From contig LJSV01000006.1 in NCBI GenBank assembly GCA_001314715.1, forward strand, positions 140,752-204,751: a stretch of DNA of 64,000 bases, read 5' to 3'. The stretch comes from Rhodobacteraceae bacterium HLUCCA12. Its GTDB lineage: Bacteria; Pseudomonadota; Alphaproteobacteria; Rhodobacterales; Rhodobacteraceae. This document shows positions 29,536 through 39,469 of this stretch, in pieces. The position numbers and the translations under genes are program-made. The notes beneath the pieces were generated by a model. The model saw nothing but the letters and a program-made list of their open reading frames with translations. It made no database searches and was not told where the DNA came from. The number at the start of each line of letters is the position of its first letter. Position 1 is the first letter of the stretch.

Positions 29536-29973
29536 ATGCTCTCGGACTGGTATTTCTGGATCAAGGCGTTTCACATCATGTCGGTGATCGCGTGGATGGC
29601 GGGGCTGTTTTATCTGCCGCGCCTTTACGTCTATCATGTCGAACGCAGTGGCAGCGACGAACCTGCGCGGACATTGATGATCATGGAAGAAAAGCTTCTT
29701 CGGGTGATCATGAATCCGGCCATGATCTCAACCTGGCTGTTCGGGCTGTTGCTGGCGGCAACACCCGGCGTCATCGCCCTTGATGCGATCTGGGTCTGGA
29801 CCAAGCTCATGGGCATTCTGGGCATGACATGGTTTCACATGTGGCTGGCCGGGCAGCGTCGGCAGCTGGCGACGGAGTCACCCCGTTTGACCGGTCGCCG
29901 CTATCGCATGATGAACGAGGTGCCGACCGTGCTGATGGTGGTGATCGTCCTGTCGGCCGTGATCAAGTTCTGA
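29536..29973 (+). CDS. hemJ: Protoporphyrinogen IX oxidase, HemJ type
   Basis: The product is 145 aa with four membrane helices. [20 protein letters not shown] with a following YH is the family signature; its histidines are thought to bind haem. It oxidises protoporphyrinogen IX in the membrane, the penultimate step of haem synthesis in bacteria lacking HemG/HemY. AAAGG stands about ten bases before the ATG. It is first in the rightward run from the candidate origin. A TATAAT lies at 29494-29499 but no good -35 was seen. Confidence 0.93.
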   Translation: MLSDWYFWIKAFHIMSVIAWMAGLFYLPRLYVYHVERSGSDEPARTLMIMEEKLLRVIMNPAMISTWLFGLLLAATPGVIALDAIWVWTKLMGILGMTWFHMWLAGQRRQLATESPRLTGRRYRMMNEVPTVLMVVIVLSAVIKF

Positions 29974-29991
29974 AAAGCGCACATAGTTACG

Positions 29992-30020
29992 TTGACTCTG
30001 GCAAAAATTGCGCTTATGGC
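29992..30020 (+). promoter_or_regulatory. Possible sigma-70-type promoter for rho
   Basis: TTGACT (29992-29997) and TATGGC (30015-30020) are separated by 17 bases in the 131-base gap between hemJ and rho. The -35 is good and the -10 matches only in its first half. It would give a leader of about 75 bases. Confidence 0.4.
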
Positions 30021-30104
30021 CTCGCCTCACCATGCTGTCCGGCGTGGGTGCTTCCCGCTTTCATATTCGTTGACCCAGCGCCATCGCGCTCAGGAGGTCT
30101 TTCC

Positions 30105-31376
30105 ATGACCACGGACCGTTTGAACCTTTCCGATCTCAAGGCCCAGACCCCGGCCGCCCTTCTGGCGATGGCCGAGGAGCTGGAGATCGAGAACGCACCG
30201 TCGATGCGCAAGGGCGAGATGATGTTCTCGATCTTGAAAGAGCGCGCCGAAGAAGGCTGGGAAGTGTCGGGCGATGGCGTCCTGGAGGTTCTTCAGGACG
30301 GATTCGGATTCTTGCGGTCCACCGAGGCCAATTATCTGCCAGGCCCCGACGATATTTATGTCTCGCCTGACATGATCCGGCAGTTCTCGCTGCGGACCGG
30401 CGATACCGTCGAAGGCGTGATCCAGGCACCTGCCGAGAACGAGCGCTATTTCGCGCTGACACGGGCCACCCGCATTAACTATGACGAACCTGAAAAGGCC
30501 CGTCACAAGGTTCATTTCGACAACCTCACGCCGCTCTATCCCGACGAGCGTCTGCGCATGGAAATCGAGGATCCGACGATCAAGGATCGCTCGGCGCGGG
30601 TGATCGACATCGTCTCGCCACTGGGCAAGGGTCAGCGCGCGCTGATCGTCGCCCCGCCTCGGACCGGCAAGACCGTTTTGATGCAGAACATTGCGCATTC
30701 GATCGCAAAGAACCATCCGGAATGCTATCTGATCGTGCTTCTGATCGACGAGCGTCCGGAAGAAGTGACGGATATGCAGCGCAGCGTGAACGGCGAGGTC
30801 GTGTCATCGACCTTTGACGAGCCTGCATCGCGGCACGTGGCGGTGGCGGAAATGGTGATCGAAAAGGCCAAGCGCCTCGTTGAACACAAGCGCCATGTCG
30901 TCATCTTGCTGGATTCGATCACGCGGCTTGGCCGCGCCTTCAACACGGTGGTGCCGTCTTCGGGCAAGGTGTTGACCGGGGGCGTCGATGCCAATGCCCT
31001 GCAGCGACCGAAACGATTCTTCGGTGCCGCGCGTAACATTGAGGAAGGCGGATCGCTGACCATCATCGCAACCGCGCTCATCGACACCGGCAGCCGAATG
31101 GACGAAGTCATCTTCGAAGAGTTCAAGGGCACCGGGAACAGCGAGATCGTGCTGGATCGCAAGGTCGCCGACAAACGCGTGTTCCCGGCGATCGATATCC
31201 TGAAGTCCGGCACCCGCAAGGAAGAGTTGCTGGTCGATCGTTCCGATCTGAACAAGACCTTCCTGTTGCGTCGCATCATGAACCCGATGGGTACGACCGA
31301 AGCAGTCGAATTCCTGATATCGAAGATGAAGCAGACCAAGAGCAACGCCGACTTCTTCTCATCCATGAATACCTAG
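30105..31376 (+). CDS. rho: Transcription termination factor Rho
   Basis: The product is 423 aa, a hexameric RNA helicase that ends transcription. The N-terminal RNA-binding domain shows DGFGFLRS; the motor domain has Walker [14 protein letters not shown], Walker [15 protein letters not shown] and the conserved [11 protein letters not shown] with [11 protein letters not shown]. The open frame goes upstream to 29829, but a strong AGGAGG (30092-30097) seven bases before the ATG at 30105, and the usual family length, fix the start. The gene follows hemJ as in other alphaproteobacteria. Confidence 0.97.
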   Translation: MTTDRLNLSDLKAQTPAALLAMAEELEIENAPSMRKGEMMFSILKERAEEGWEVSGDGVLEVLQDGFGFLRSTEANYLPGPDDIYVSPDMIRQFSLRTGDTVEGVIQAPAENERYFALTRATRINYDEPEKARHKVHFDNLTPLYPDERLRMEIEDPTIKDRSARVIDIVSPLGKGQRALIVAPPRTGKTVLMQNIAHSIAKNHPECYLIVLLIDERPEEVTDMQRSVNGEVVSSTFDEPASRHVAVAEMVIEKAKRLVEHKRHVVILLDSITRLGRAFNTVVPSSGKVLTGGVDANALQRPKRFFGAARNIEEGGSLTIIATALIDTGSRMDEVIFEEFKGTGNSEIVLDRKVADKRVFPAIDILKSGTRKEELLVDRSDLNKTFLLRRIMNPMGTTEAVEFLISKMKQTKSNADFFSSMNT

Positions 31377-31387
31377 GCGTCACGGCC

Positions 31388-32668
31388 ATGGATACGATCG
31401 TCGCACTGGCCACGGCGCGCGGGCGCGCCGGTGTTGCTGTTGTCCGGGTTTCGGGCGCCGAGGCGATGACTGTCTGTGCCGCGATCGCCGGCAGCGTCCC
31501 ACCGCCGCGGTGCGCGACGCTGTGTCGTTTGCGCGACCGCCAGGGCGATACGCTCGACCAGGGCCTCGTGCTTGTTTTCGAGGCGGGCAAGAGCTTTACC
31601 GGCGAGCCGGTTGTCGAATTTCAAACCCACGGCAGCCCGGCCATTATTGCGGCGCTGATCCGCGAGATTCTTGAAATTCCTGGCGTTCGGGCAGCCGAAG
31701 CCGGGGAGTTCACGCGGCGGGCATTTGACGCCGGGCGGATCTCGCTGACCGAGGTTGAGGGGCTTGCCGATCTTCTGGAAGCCGAGACCGAGGCGCAGCG
31801 CAAACTGGCGCAGAAGGTGTTCGACGGAACCGCAGCGCGGTTGGCCGAGACGTGGCGCGACGGGCTTTTGCAGGCCGTTGCCATGCTGGAAGCCGCGATC
31901 GACTTTTCCGACGAGGAGATACCTGATGATCTGCTGCGGCATGTGCGCCCGCCGCTTGAAACGGTAAAAGACGCGATTTCCCGCCAGATTGCGGGTCGTC
32001 AGGCATCAGAGCGTATTCGCGAAGGATTCGAGGTCGCCATCGTCGGTGCCGTGAACACTGGTAAATCGACATTGTTGAACGCCCTGGCCGGGCGTGATGC
32101 GGCGATCACCTCGGAAACTGCGGGAACAACGCGCGATGTGATCGAGGTTCGCATGGATATCTCGGGCCTTCCGGTGACGCTGATCGACACTGCCGGTCTG
32201 CGCGAGACCGCGGACGAGGTCGAGCAGATCGGTATTGCCCGTGGGCGCGCGCGCGCCAGCGCCGCGGATCTCAGGGTGTATCTGATGGCCAGCCCGAACG
32301 ATGTTGTCGCGCGGGAATCCCAGGACGATATCGTTCTGTTGTCCAAGGCAGATCTTTGGAATTGTCCGGGTATTTCGGGCAAGAGCGGGGCCGGCATTCC
32401 TGCGCTTCTTTCCGGGATCGAGGAGCGACTGGCGACCCGCGCCTCAGGTTCTTCGGTGTTTTCAAGAGAGCGCCATTTCGATAAGCTGCGACGGGCTGAG
32501 GTTCATCTCGGTGCGGCGCTGGCTGCACTTGATCGTGGCGAGTTTGGCTGGGAGATTGTCTCGGATGACATTCGCGCCGCAATTCGCAGCCTTGACGGGA
32601 TCATCGGCCGCATTGATGTCGAGGATGTACTGGGGCGGATCTTCTCGTCTTTTTGCATCGGCAAGTAG
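31388..32668 (+). CDS. mnmE: tRNA modification GTPase MnmE (TrmE)
   Basis: The product is 426 aa. It works with MnmG to modify the wobble uridine (cmnm5U) of certain tRNAs. The GTPase core shows GAVNTGKS (G1, an unusual variant of GxPNVGKS), TAGTTRD, DTAGLRE and SKAD in place of the commoner NKxD. It ends in the required CIGK, whose Cys is catalytic. At 426 aa it is somewhat shorter than the E. coli enzyme. It sits 12 bases after rho and 12 before mnmG. Confidence 0.95.
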   Translation: MDTIVALATARGRAGVAVVRVSGAEAMTVCAAIAGSVPPPRCATLCRLRDRQGDTLDQGLVLVFEAGKSFTGEPVVEFQTHGSPAIIAALIREILEIPGVRAAEAGEFTRRAFDAGRISLTEVEGLADLLEAETEAQRKLAQKVFDGTAARLAETWRDGLLQAVAMLEAAIDFSDEEIPDDLLRHVRPPLETVKDAISRQIAGRQASERIREGFEVAIVGAVNTGKSTLLNALAGRDAAITSETAGTTRDVIEVRMDISGLPVTLIDTAGLRETADEVEQIGIARGRARASAADLRVYLMASPNDVVARESQDDIVLLSKADLWNCPGISGKSGAGIPALLSGIEERLATRASGSSVFSRERHFDKLRRAEVHLGAALAALDRGEFGWEIVSDDIRAAIRSLDGIIGRIDVEDVLGRIFSSFCIGK

Positions 32669-32672
32669 GGAG

Positions 32673-32688
32673 CGTTTCACGTGAAACA
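32673..32688. other. parS-like ParB-binding site 3, containing the mnmG start codon
   Basis: CGTTTCACGTGAAACA matches the parS palindrome at 15 of 16 positions. The GTG at its centre (32681-32683) is the start codon of mnmG, so ParB would bind over the translation start region. Confidence 0.9.
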
Positions 32689-34549
32689 ATTCGACGTCAT
32701 CGTGATCGGCGGTGGCCATGCCGGTGTCGAGGCCGCGCATGCCGCCGGACGGCGCGGTGCGCGCACCGCGCTTGTCACATTCAGCGCGTGTGATCTGGGC
32801 GTGATGTCCTGCAACCCGGCGATCGGGGGCTTGGGGAAGGGGCACCTGGTCCGGGAGATCGACGCGCTGGACGGTGTCATGGGTCTTGCCGCCGATTTCG
32901 CCGGAATCCAGTTTCGACTGCTGAACCGATCGCGCGGGCCCGCGGTTCAGGGACCGCGAACGCAGGCCGACCGCGCGCGATACCGCAGCTTCGTTTTGGG
33001 GCACATGCAGCAGGCAGAGCGTGTCACAATAATCGAGGCCGAAGTGACCGACTTGGTTGTTGAGGCCGATCGCATTGCCGGCGTGGAAACGGCCGACGGG
33101 CAGCGGATCCTTGCGTCCGCCGTTGTTCTGACATCCGGAACCTTTCTGCGCGGCGAGATTCATATCGGGGACGAACGAATACCGGCGGGCCGACAGGGTG
33201 CCAGGTCATCACTTCGTTTGGCGAGTCGACTGGAAGAAATCGCGCATTCAATTGGCCGATTGAAGACTGGCACGCCGGCGCGGCTGAGCGCGCAGACGAT
33301 CGACTGGGCGCGGATCGGGCGACAGGCGGCCGATGCGGACCCGGTAATGCTGTCCTTTCTGAGCTCAGGACCAGCCGCGCGGCAAATTGCATGCGGGGTC
33401 ACCCAAACCAATCGACAAACGCACGAGATCATCGCCGCGAACCTTCATCGTTCCGCGATGCGTTCGGGCAACATCTCGGGCATCGGGCCGCGATATTGTC
33501 CGTCGGTCGAGGATAAGATCACCCGTTTCGCGGACAAGGAGTCGCACAACGTCTTTCTGGAGCCTGAGGGGCTCAATGACGACACGGTTTATCCCAACGG
33601 CGTTTCGACATCGCTTCCCCGCGAGGTTCAGGAGGCGTTTCTACGAACGATTGTCGGGCTGGAAGACGTGAGGATCCTGCAATACGGTTACGCGATCGAG
33701 TATGATTTTCACGACCCACGAGGGCTGTTCAAGACCTTGCAAAGCCGCGCCCTGACCGGGCTCTTTCTGGCGGGCCAGATCAACGGCACGACCGGCTATG
33801 AAGAGGCTGCCGCACAAGGGCTGGTGGCGGGTCTGAATGCTGCCGCTCTGGCGCTTGGGCTTGATGAGGCCCTCTTTTCGCGCGCCGACAGCTATATTGG
33901 GGTCATGATTGACGACCTGACCAGCCGCGGCGTCCAGGAGCCCTATCGCATGTTCACCTCGCGCGCCGAATTTCGCCTGTCGCTGCGGATGGACAATGCC
34001 GATCAGCGGCTGACACCCATCGGCCTGTCCCTCGGTTGTGTCGGTCAGCGCCGGGAACGCGCCTTTTTGGAGAAAATGAACCGGCTCGATGCGCTGCGGA
34101 TCCGTTTGAAAGACCATACCGTTGCGCCCGCCGTCTTGCAGGAAAACGGCATCACCGCCCCGTCGAACGGGTCCCGGCGCAGTCTCTATGATTTGCTGAC
34201 ATTGAGCGGGGTTGATGAGCACGATGTCCTGCGGCTTGAGTCCAGCTTGCGTGATGCGCCGGCCGAGGATCTTGCCCAGATCAAGCGCGAGGCAGTCTAT
34301 GCGCCTTATGTCGCGCGGCAGAACGCGGATGCCGCGATGCTCAGGCGCGACGAATCACTGACCATTCCGGCCGATATCTCCTATGACACCATACCTGGCC
34401 TGTCGAACGAGCTTCGGGCAAAGCTCAAGGCGTCTCGCCCAGACGATATTGCCCAAGCCGTGAAAATCGATGGCATGACACCAGCGGCTATTGTCCTGCT
34501 GGTGTCCTGGTTACGGCGTGGGGCCGCCGTGCATGAACGCTCGGCATGA
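32681..34549 (+). CDS. mnmG: tRNA uridine-5-carboxymethylaminomethyl modification enzyme MnmG (GidA)
   Basis: The product is 622 aa, the FAD-dependent partner of MnmE. The Rossmann loop is [42 protein letters not shown] sequence follows, and the C-terminal [14 protein letters not shown] segment contacts MnmE. The start is GTG with GGGAG eight bases before it, and lies at the centre of a parS site. Its end overlaps rsmG by 17 bases. Confidence 0.96.
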   Translation: MKQFDVIVIGGGHAGVEAAHAAGRRGARTALVTFSACDLGVMSCNPAIGGLGKGHLVREIDALDGVMGLAADFAGIQFRLLNRSRGPAVQGPRTQADRARYRSFVLGHMQQAERVTIIEAEVTDLVVEADRIAGVETADGQRILASAVVLTSGTFLRGEIHIGDERIPAGRQGARSSLRLASRLEEIAHSIGRLKTGTPARLSAQTIDWARIGRQAADADPVMLSFLSSGPAARQIACGVTQTNRQTHEIIAANLHRSAMRSGNISGIGPRYCPSVEDKITRFADKESHNVFLEPEGLNDDTVYPNGVSTSLPREVQEAFLRTIVGLEDVRILQYGYAIEYDFHDPRGLFKTLQSRALTGLFLAGQINGTTGYEEAAAQGLVAGLNAAALALGLDEALFSRADSYIGVMIDDLTSRGVQEPYRMFTSRAEFRLSLRMDNADQRLTPIGLSLGCVGQRRERAFLEKMNRLDALRIRLKDHTVAPAVLQENGITAPSNGSRRSLYDLLTLSGVDEHDVLRLESSLRDAPAEDLAQIKREAVYAPYVARQNADAAMLRRDESLTIPADISYDTIPGLSNELRAKLKASRPDDIAQAVKIDGMTPAAIVLLVSWLRRGAAVHERSA

Positions 34550-35171
34550 TCTCCAAGCAGCGGGGCTGCGTGTTTCACGTGAAACACTCGAGTCTCTGGA
34601 GGCCTTCAGCGCACTTCTCTTGCGTTGGTCCGGCAAGATCAATCTGATTTCGCCAGGAACGCAAAATGCGGTCTGGTCGCGGCATATCCTGGATTCCGCG
34701 CAGCTTTTCAACCTGGGCGCTGTCCATGGCGGCGTATGGTGCGACCTTGGCGCGGGCGGTGGTTTGCCCGGTGCGGTCGTTGCGATCATCGCGCGTGAGC
34801 GTGATCCGAATCTGCGGTTTCATCTTGTTGAAAGCGATGCTCGCAAGGCTGCGTTTCTCAGGATCGTCGTGTCGGAGCTGACGTTGAATGCCGCGGTCCA
34901 CCACGCCCGGGCCGAGGTGTTGAAACCGCTTGCTGCAAATATCGTTTCGGCTCGCGCGCTCGCCCCGCTGGATCGTCTGCTGGGGCTTGTGCAACGGCAT
35001 CTTCGCGCGGAGGGTGTCGCGCTGCTTCCAAAGGGGCGCCGTCATGCGGCCGAGATCGAAACCGCACGAAGGGCTTGGGATTTCGATGTCGAGCCTGTAA
35101 GCAGTATCGCAGAGGCAGAGGGGCGGATCCTGGTTGTTCGGAACATCCGCCGGAAAACGGGAACGGGCTGA
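34533..35171 (+). CDS. rsmG: 16S rRNA (guanine-527-N7) methyltransferase RsmG (GidB)
   Basis: The product is 212 aa. The SAM-binding glycine-rich motif is [11 protein letters not shown], preceded by [13 protein letters not shown] and followed by [10 protein letters not shown], as in RsmG. It methylates G527 of 16S rRNA; loss of the activity gives low-level streptomycin resistance in other bacteria. The ATG at 34533 is inside mnmG and gives the normal N-terminus. A perfect parS occupies codons 13-18. It is one base from parA. Confidence 0.95.
   Translation: MNARHDLQAAGLRVSRETLESLEAFSALLLRWSGKINLISPGTQNAVWSRHILDSAQLFNLGAVHGGVWCDLGAGGGLPGAVVAIIARERDPNLRFHLVESDARKAAFLRIVVSELTLNAAVHHARAEVLKPLAANIVSARALAPLDRLLGLVQRHLRAEGVALLPKGRRHAAEIETARRAWDFDVEPVSSIAEAEGRILVVRNIRRKTGTG
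34571..34586. other. parS ParB-binding site 4 (perfect palindrome)
   Basis: TGTTTCACGTGAAACA is a perfect 16-base parS. It is inside the first part of rsmG, about 0.6 kb before parA. Confidence 0.95.
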
Positions 35172-35172
35172 C

Positions 35173-35946
35173 ATGAAAATCGTGGCGATAGCCAACCAGA
35201 AAGGCGGGGTGGCCAAGACAACGACGGCAATCAACCTTGCCGCGGCCCTTGCCGAACAGGGGCGCAAGGTGCTTCTGGTCGATGTCGATCCGCAAGGGAA
35301 CGCCTCGACCGGCATGGGGGTCGGGGTCGGCCAGCGGTCGGCGACGGTTTACGACCTGCTTGTCGGCGAGGCGTCCGAGCGCGACGTCATCGTCGCAACG
35401 CAGACGCCTGGCGTTGACATCATCCCCTCGACGACCGAGCTTTCTTCATCGGACGTTCAGCTGTTCAGCCTAAACAAGCGCAGCTTTTTGCTTCGCGATG
35501 CGATCCGGCGCCCGGAGATGCGCGCCCTGGCATATGATTTTGTCCTGATCGATTGCCCGCCCTCGTTGAACCTGCTGACTGTCAATGCCCTGGTGGCTGC
35601 GGATTCGGTTCTGGTGCCGCTTCAAAGCGAGTTTTTCGCGCTTGAAGGGTTGTCGCAGCTGATGCTGACGATCCGCGAGATTCGGCAAACCGCGAACCCG
35701 GACCTGCGGGTCGAGGGAGTCTTGCTGACCATGCACGATCAGCGAAACAACTTGTCACAGCAAGTTGAGCGCGACGCTCGCGATACGCTGGGCAAACTGG
35801 TGTTCCAGACCGTAATTCCCCGCAACGTCCGCCTGAGTGAAGCCCCCTCTTTTGCCATGCCAGCGCTGATGTATGATTCCGAATCGAAAGGGTCCAATGC
35901 GTATCGCGCGCTGGCAATGGAATTTCTGGCAAACAACGCCGCCTGA
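35173..35946 (+). CDS. parA: Chromosome partitioning ATPase ParA
   Basis: The product is 257 aa. The deviant Walker A box is [16 protein letters not shown] (signature Lys present), followed by [12 protein letters not shown] and [13 protein letters not shown]. It drives segregation of ParB-parS complexes by ATP-dependent DNA binding. The start ATG at 35173 follows the rsmG stop by one base; the frame open from 35134 has no better start. It forms an operon with parB, 12 bases downstream. Confidence 0.97.
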   Translation: MKIVAIANQKGGVAKTTTAINLAAALAEQGRKVLLVDVDPQGNASTGMGVGVGQRSATVYDLLVGEASERDVIVATQTPGVDIIPSTTELSSSDVQLFSLNKRSFLLRDAIRRPEMRALAYDFVLIDCPPSLNLLTVNALVAADSVLVPLQSEFFALEGLSQLMLTIREIRQTANPDLRVEGVLLTMHDQRNNLSQQVERDARDTLGKLVFQTVIPRNVRLSEAPSFAMPALMYDSESKGSNAYRALAMEFLANNAA

Positions 35947-35958
35947 AAGGAACAGCAG

Positions 35959-36870
35959 ATGACCGAACGCAAGAATGAACGGCGCGGCCTTGGGCGAGGG
36001 TTGTCGGCGCTCATGGCCGAGGTTGGTGCAGATACGTCATTTGCCGACGGGAGCGTGGCACAGGATGACCCCGCTGAGCGGTTGGGCGTGCGCTCTGTCC
36101 CGATCGAGCAACTGCGCGCCAATCCAAATCAGCCTCGCCGCCATTTCGATGCCGATCGCATGGCGGAACTGGTCGAATCGATCCGCGAAAAGGGAATCAT
36201 TCAACCGTTGATCGTGCGTCCATACGACGGACAAGAGGCGCATTTCGAGATCGTGGCGGGCGAACGGCGATGGCGTGCTGCTCAGGCAGCGCGGCTGCAT
36301 GAAATACCTGTGATCGTCAAGGAATTCTCGGATTCCGAGGTTCTCGAAATCGCCATTGTCGAGAATATTCAGCGCGCCGATCTGAGCCCGATCGAAGAGG
36401 CGCAGGGCTACAAGGCCCTGATGGATCGGTTCGGGCACACGCAGGAACGTATTTCCGAGGCGCTGGGCAAAAGCCGTAGTTATATCGCAAATCTATTGCG
36501 CCTGCTGACCTTGCCCGAAGAGGTTCGCGAGATGCTCGCCTCGGGCGCGCTGTCGGTGGGCCACGCGCGGGCGCTGATTACTGCGCCGGACCCCGTCGCG
36601 CTTGCCCGCAAGGTCATCCAGGGCGGGCTTTCGGTGCGTCAGACCGAGGCGCTGGCCCGCAAGGTCCATACGCCGCGGCAAAAAACGGAATCGCATGGAT
36701 CGGGGGGCAAGGATTCCGACACTCGTGTGCTGGAAGAAGACCTGTCAGCCAATCTTGGGATGTCGGTCGTGATCGATCACCGCACCGGCGGCGAAGGCCA
36801 TGTCACGATTCGCTATAAGACCCTGGAACAACTGGATCAACTTTGCCAGTTGCTGTCGCAGGTCCGGTGA
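35959..36870 (+). CDS. parB: Chromosome partitioning protein ParB
   Basis: The product is 303 aa. Order: basic N-terminus with RGLGRGLSALM, the CTP-binding/nuclease-like region with GERRWRAAQAARL (arginine patch), a helix-turn-helix (TQERISEALGKSRSYIANLL) that reads parS, a linker and a C-terminal dimerisation domain. It would load at the five parS-like sites in this window. The stop lies six bases from the convergent hemW stop, with no obvious hairpin between them. Confidence 0.97.
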   Translation: MTERKNERRGLGRGLSALMAEVGADTSFADGSVAQDDPAERLGVRSVPIEQLRANPNQPRRHFDADRMAELVESIREKGIIQPLIVRPYDGQEAHFEIVAGERRWRAAQAARLHEIPVIVKEFSDSEVLEIAIVENIQRADLSPIEEAQGYKALMDRFGHTQERISEALGKSRSYIANLLRLLTLPEEVREMLASGALSVGHARALITAPDPVALARKVIQGGLSVRQTEALARKVHTPRQKTESHGSGGKDSDTRVLEEDLSANLGMSVVIDHRTGGEGHVTIRYKTLEQLDQLCQLLSQVR

Positions 36871-36876
36871 TTGAGC

Positions 36877-38025
36877 CTAAAGCAGCCGCCTGAGGACCGA
36901 ATTCAGGACGATACGCCCCTGCTGCGTAACCCCGATGCGGTCGCCGTCGACCCAAAGATGACCGGACTCCTGCAACTCTGCCACGGCGTTAACATCCGGC
37001 GCCCCGCCGAGTGCGCAAAGGCGCGCCATGTTGCTGCCCTCGCGCAGACGCAGGCTCATCATGAGGTACTCTGCCTTCTGATCCTGCGAATCGAGAGCCT
37101 GGGGGTCAAGCTCGCCGGTTCCGCTGGATTCGACCTGGTCGAGCCAGGCACCGGGCATGCGGACCGACTGCCGCGCCTGGCGCTGGCCGTTCACGGTTAA
37201 CCGGCCATGCGCACCCGGACCGACACCCAGGTAATCGCCATAGCGCCAGTAGATCAGGTTGTGCCGGCTTTCCTGACCGATTTCGGCATGGTTAGACACC
37301 TCATAGGCCGGCAGGCCGGCGGCATCGCAGATGTCCTGGGTTGCCAGATACATGTCGGCGGCATGATCGTCGTCCGGAAGGCCACGCAAGCCGCCGCGCT
37401 TGTAGCGATCGCCGAACGCCGTGCCATCCTCGATCGTCAGTTGATAGAGCGACAGGTGCGTTGGCTTCATGTCGAGCGCAGCGCGCAATTCCTGGCGCCA
37501 CTGCGAGAGCGTCTGGTGCTGGCGGGCATAGATCAGATCGAGGCTGGTGCTGGGGAAGATCGTGCGCGCAAGTTCGTATGCCGCGATCCCCTCGCTGACG
37601 CTGTGCAGGCGGCCAAGGCGGCGCAGGTCGCCATCGTCAAGTGCCTGAAGACCGACGGAAAGGCGGTTCACGCCTGCGTCGAAATAGCCCCGAAACCGAC
37701 CAGCGTCGGCCGAGGTGGGATTGGCCTCTAGCGTGATTTCAGGTTGATTGGCCCTCGGCCAAAGTGAAAAGATGCAATTCAGAACCTCCGCCACCAGATC
37801 CGGCGGCATGAGCGACGGGGTGCCCCCACCGAAAAAGACTGTGCTGACAACGCGCTCGCCGGTCAACCTGCGCATTCGCCTCAGCTCGCTGCTGTAGGCC
37901 CGCGCCCAGCGTGCATGATCGACTGACCCGGCGACATGGCTGTTGAAGTCGCAATAGGGGCATTTGGCCTGACAGAACGGCCAATGCACGTAGACTCCGA
38001 AGCCTCCGGCCTCCCAGTCCGCCAT
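36877..38025 (-). CDS. hemW: HemW-like radical SAM protein (haem chaperone)
   Basis: The product is about 382 aa. The radical SAM cluster motif is FCQAKCPYCDF, and FGGGTPSLM plus EANPTSAD follow, as in HemW, which resembles anaerobic coproporphyrinogen oxidase but acts as a haem-transfer protein. The start is uncertain: an ATG at 38025 lies 11 bases after the rdgB stop and is preferred; a GTG at 38049 inside the parS site would add eight residues. Confidence 0.9.
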   Translation of the reverse strand: MADWEAGGFGVYVHWPFCQAKCPYCDFNSHVAGSVDHARWARAYSSELRRMRRLTGERVVSTVFFGGGTPSLMPPDLVAEVLNCIFSLWPRANQPEITLEANPTSADAGRFRGYFDAGVNRLSVGLQALDDGDLRRLGRLHSVSEGIAAYELARTIFPSTSLDLIYARQHQTLSQWRQELRAALDMKPTHLSLYQLTIEDGTAFGDRYKRGGLRGLPDDDHAADMYLATQDICDAAGLPAYEVSNHAEIGQESRHNLIYWRYGDYLGVGPGAHGRLTVNGQRQARQSVRMPGAWLDQVESSGTGELDPQALDSQDQKAEYLMMSLRLREGSNMARLCALGGAPDVNAVAELQESGHLWVDGDRIGVTQQGRIVLNSVLRRLL

Positions 38026-38032
38026 GGCCGCC

Positions 38033-38048
38033 TGTTTCACGTGAAACA
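38033..38048. other. parS ParB-binding site 5 (perfect palindrome)
   Basis: TGTTTCACGTGAAACA is a perfect parS spanning the end of rdgB and the start region of hemW. It is the rightmost of the five, about 8.7 kb from the candidate origin. Confidence 0.95.
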
Positions 38049-38645
38049 CTTCGTTCGCAGCGCGCGGATCGCCCTGAATCGATGGCTCACACGGTTTTTT
38101 TCATCTGCCGACATCTCGGCAAAGGTGCGGCTGTCGCCTTCGGGCACGAACATCGGGTCAAAGCCGTGACCATCCTTGCCGCGCACGGGCCAGGTAAGAG
38201 CCCCTTCAACCGCGCCCTCGAACACCTGTTCATGACCATCGGGCCAGGCCAGGACTAGGGTGCACCGGAACCGTGCGTGCCAGGGCTTTGGCGCATTGGC
38301 GGCCAGCAGGGCATCGTGAACCCGGAGCATGGCAAGGGAAAAATCGCGCCCGCCGGGCGTTTCGGCCCAGTCCGCGGTATAAACGCCGGGCGCACCGTCG
38401 AGCGCGTCGACCTCCAGCCCGCTGTCGTCGCCCAGCGCGATCAGGCCGGATGCCTTGGCGGCATAATGGGCCTTGATGCGGGCGTTGCCCAGAAAGCTGT
38501 CTTCGGTTTCATCGGGCTCGGCAAGGCCCAGGGTGGACGATGACACCACCGACACGCCGGTCTGGGCAAGCATGGCGCGCATCTCGTCCAGTTTGCCGGC
38601 GTTATGGGTCGCAATCAGCAGCGTTTCGCCGTCGAACCTGCGCAT
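38037..38645 (-). CDS. rdgB: XTP/dITP diphosphatase (RdgB/HAM1)
   Basis: The product is about 202 aa. It cleanses the nucleotide pool of dITP, dXTP and related bases. Motifs: THNAGKLDEM at the N-terminus and DDSGLEVDALDGAPGVYTADW in the middle. The ATG at 38645 shares bases with the rph stop (TGATG); a GTG one codon earlier is possible. The last codons and stop are formed by the parS sequence. Confidence 0.95.
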   Translation of the reverse strand: MRRFDGETLLIATHNAGKLDEMRAMLAQTGVSVVSSSTLGLAEPDETEDSFLGNARIKAHYAAKASGLIALGDDSGLEVDALDGAPGVYTADWAETPGGRDFSLAMLRVHDALLAANAPKPWHARFRCTLVLAWPDGHEQVFEGAVEGALTWPVRGKDGHGFDPMFVPEGDSRTFAEMSADEKNRVSHRFRAIRALRTKCFT

Positions 38646-39355
38646 CACACAGCAGCCTTTTGTGCCTGCACAAGCTGCGCGACACCGGCTTGCGCAAGAT
38701 CCATCAGCTGATCCATCTGCGGGCGCGAAAACACCGAGCCCTCGGCCGACATCTGCACCTCGATCAGCCGATCGCTGCCCAGCATCACGAAATTCCCGTC
38801 AACCCCGGCTTCGCTATCCTCATCATAATCAAGGTCCAGAACAGGCTGACCGGCGTAGAATCCGCAAGACACCGCTGCGACGTGATCGACGATCGGGTCG
38901 CTGGTCACGAGACCTGCCTTGAGCAGCCGGTTGACGGCAAGACGCAACGCGACCCAGCCGCCGGTGATGGCCGCGCAGCGGGTGCCGCCATCGGCCTGGA
39001 TCACATCGCAATCCACGGTGATCTGGCGCTCGCCCAGCGCCACGCGATCAATGCCGGCGCGCAAGGATCGGCCTATAAGACGTTGAATTTCAACTGTTCT
39101 TCCTGTCTGCTTGCCAGATGCCGCTTCGCGACGGTTGCGTGTCGTCGTGGCACGCGGCAGCATGCCGTATTCCGCAGTGACCCAGCCCTGGCCTGTGTTC
39201 TTCAGAAACGGAGGCGTGCGGTCTTCAAGCGAGGCGGAGCACAGTACATGCGTGCCACCCATCCTGATCAGGCACGAGCCTTCGGCATGCCGCATCACAT
39301 CGGTCTCAATTGAAACCGGGCGCAGTTCGTCTAGCTTTCGTTGTGACGGACGCAT
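38645..39355 (-). CDS. rph: Ribonuclease PH
   Basis: The product is 236 aa. It is a phosphorolytic 3'-5' exonuclease that trims tRNA 3' ends. The N-terminus [14 protein letters not shown] and the segments [14 protein letters not shown] and RSLRAGID are diagnostic. The frame stays open upstream into the hrcA region, but the ATG at 39355 gives the standard length. It is divergent from hrcA and co-oriented with rdgB and hemW. Confidence 0.96.
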   Translation of the reverse strand: MRPSQRKLDELRPVSIETDVMRHAEGSCLIRMGGTHVLCSASLEDRTPPFLKNTGQGWVTAEYGMLPRATTTRNRREAASGKQTGRTVEIQRLIGRSLRAGIDRVALGERQITVDCDVIQADGGTRCAAITGGWVALRLAVNRLLKAGLVTSDPIVDHVAAVSCGFYAGQPVLDLDYDEDSEAGVDGNFVMLGSDRLIEVQMSAEGSVFSRPQMDQLMDLAQAGVAQLVQAQKAAV

Positions 39356-39469
39356 GGCCACCCTCGTTTTGCAAAGCCTCCAGATACATGGCGACCCATT
39401 GCATATGCAACCCGCATTGACGATATGCAAAGGACGGACTAACCAAACCGTGACGGACAGAACAGGGCC

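Noticed and set aside
30831..30846. CACGTG core inside rho as parS
   Set aside because: Flanks (GCGG and GCGG) do not match TGTTT or AAACA.
39356..39469. CIRCE operator between rph and hrcA
   Set aside because: No TTAGCACTC-type inverted repeat is present.
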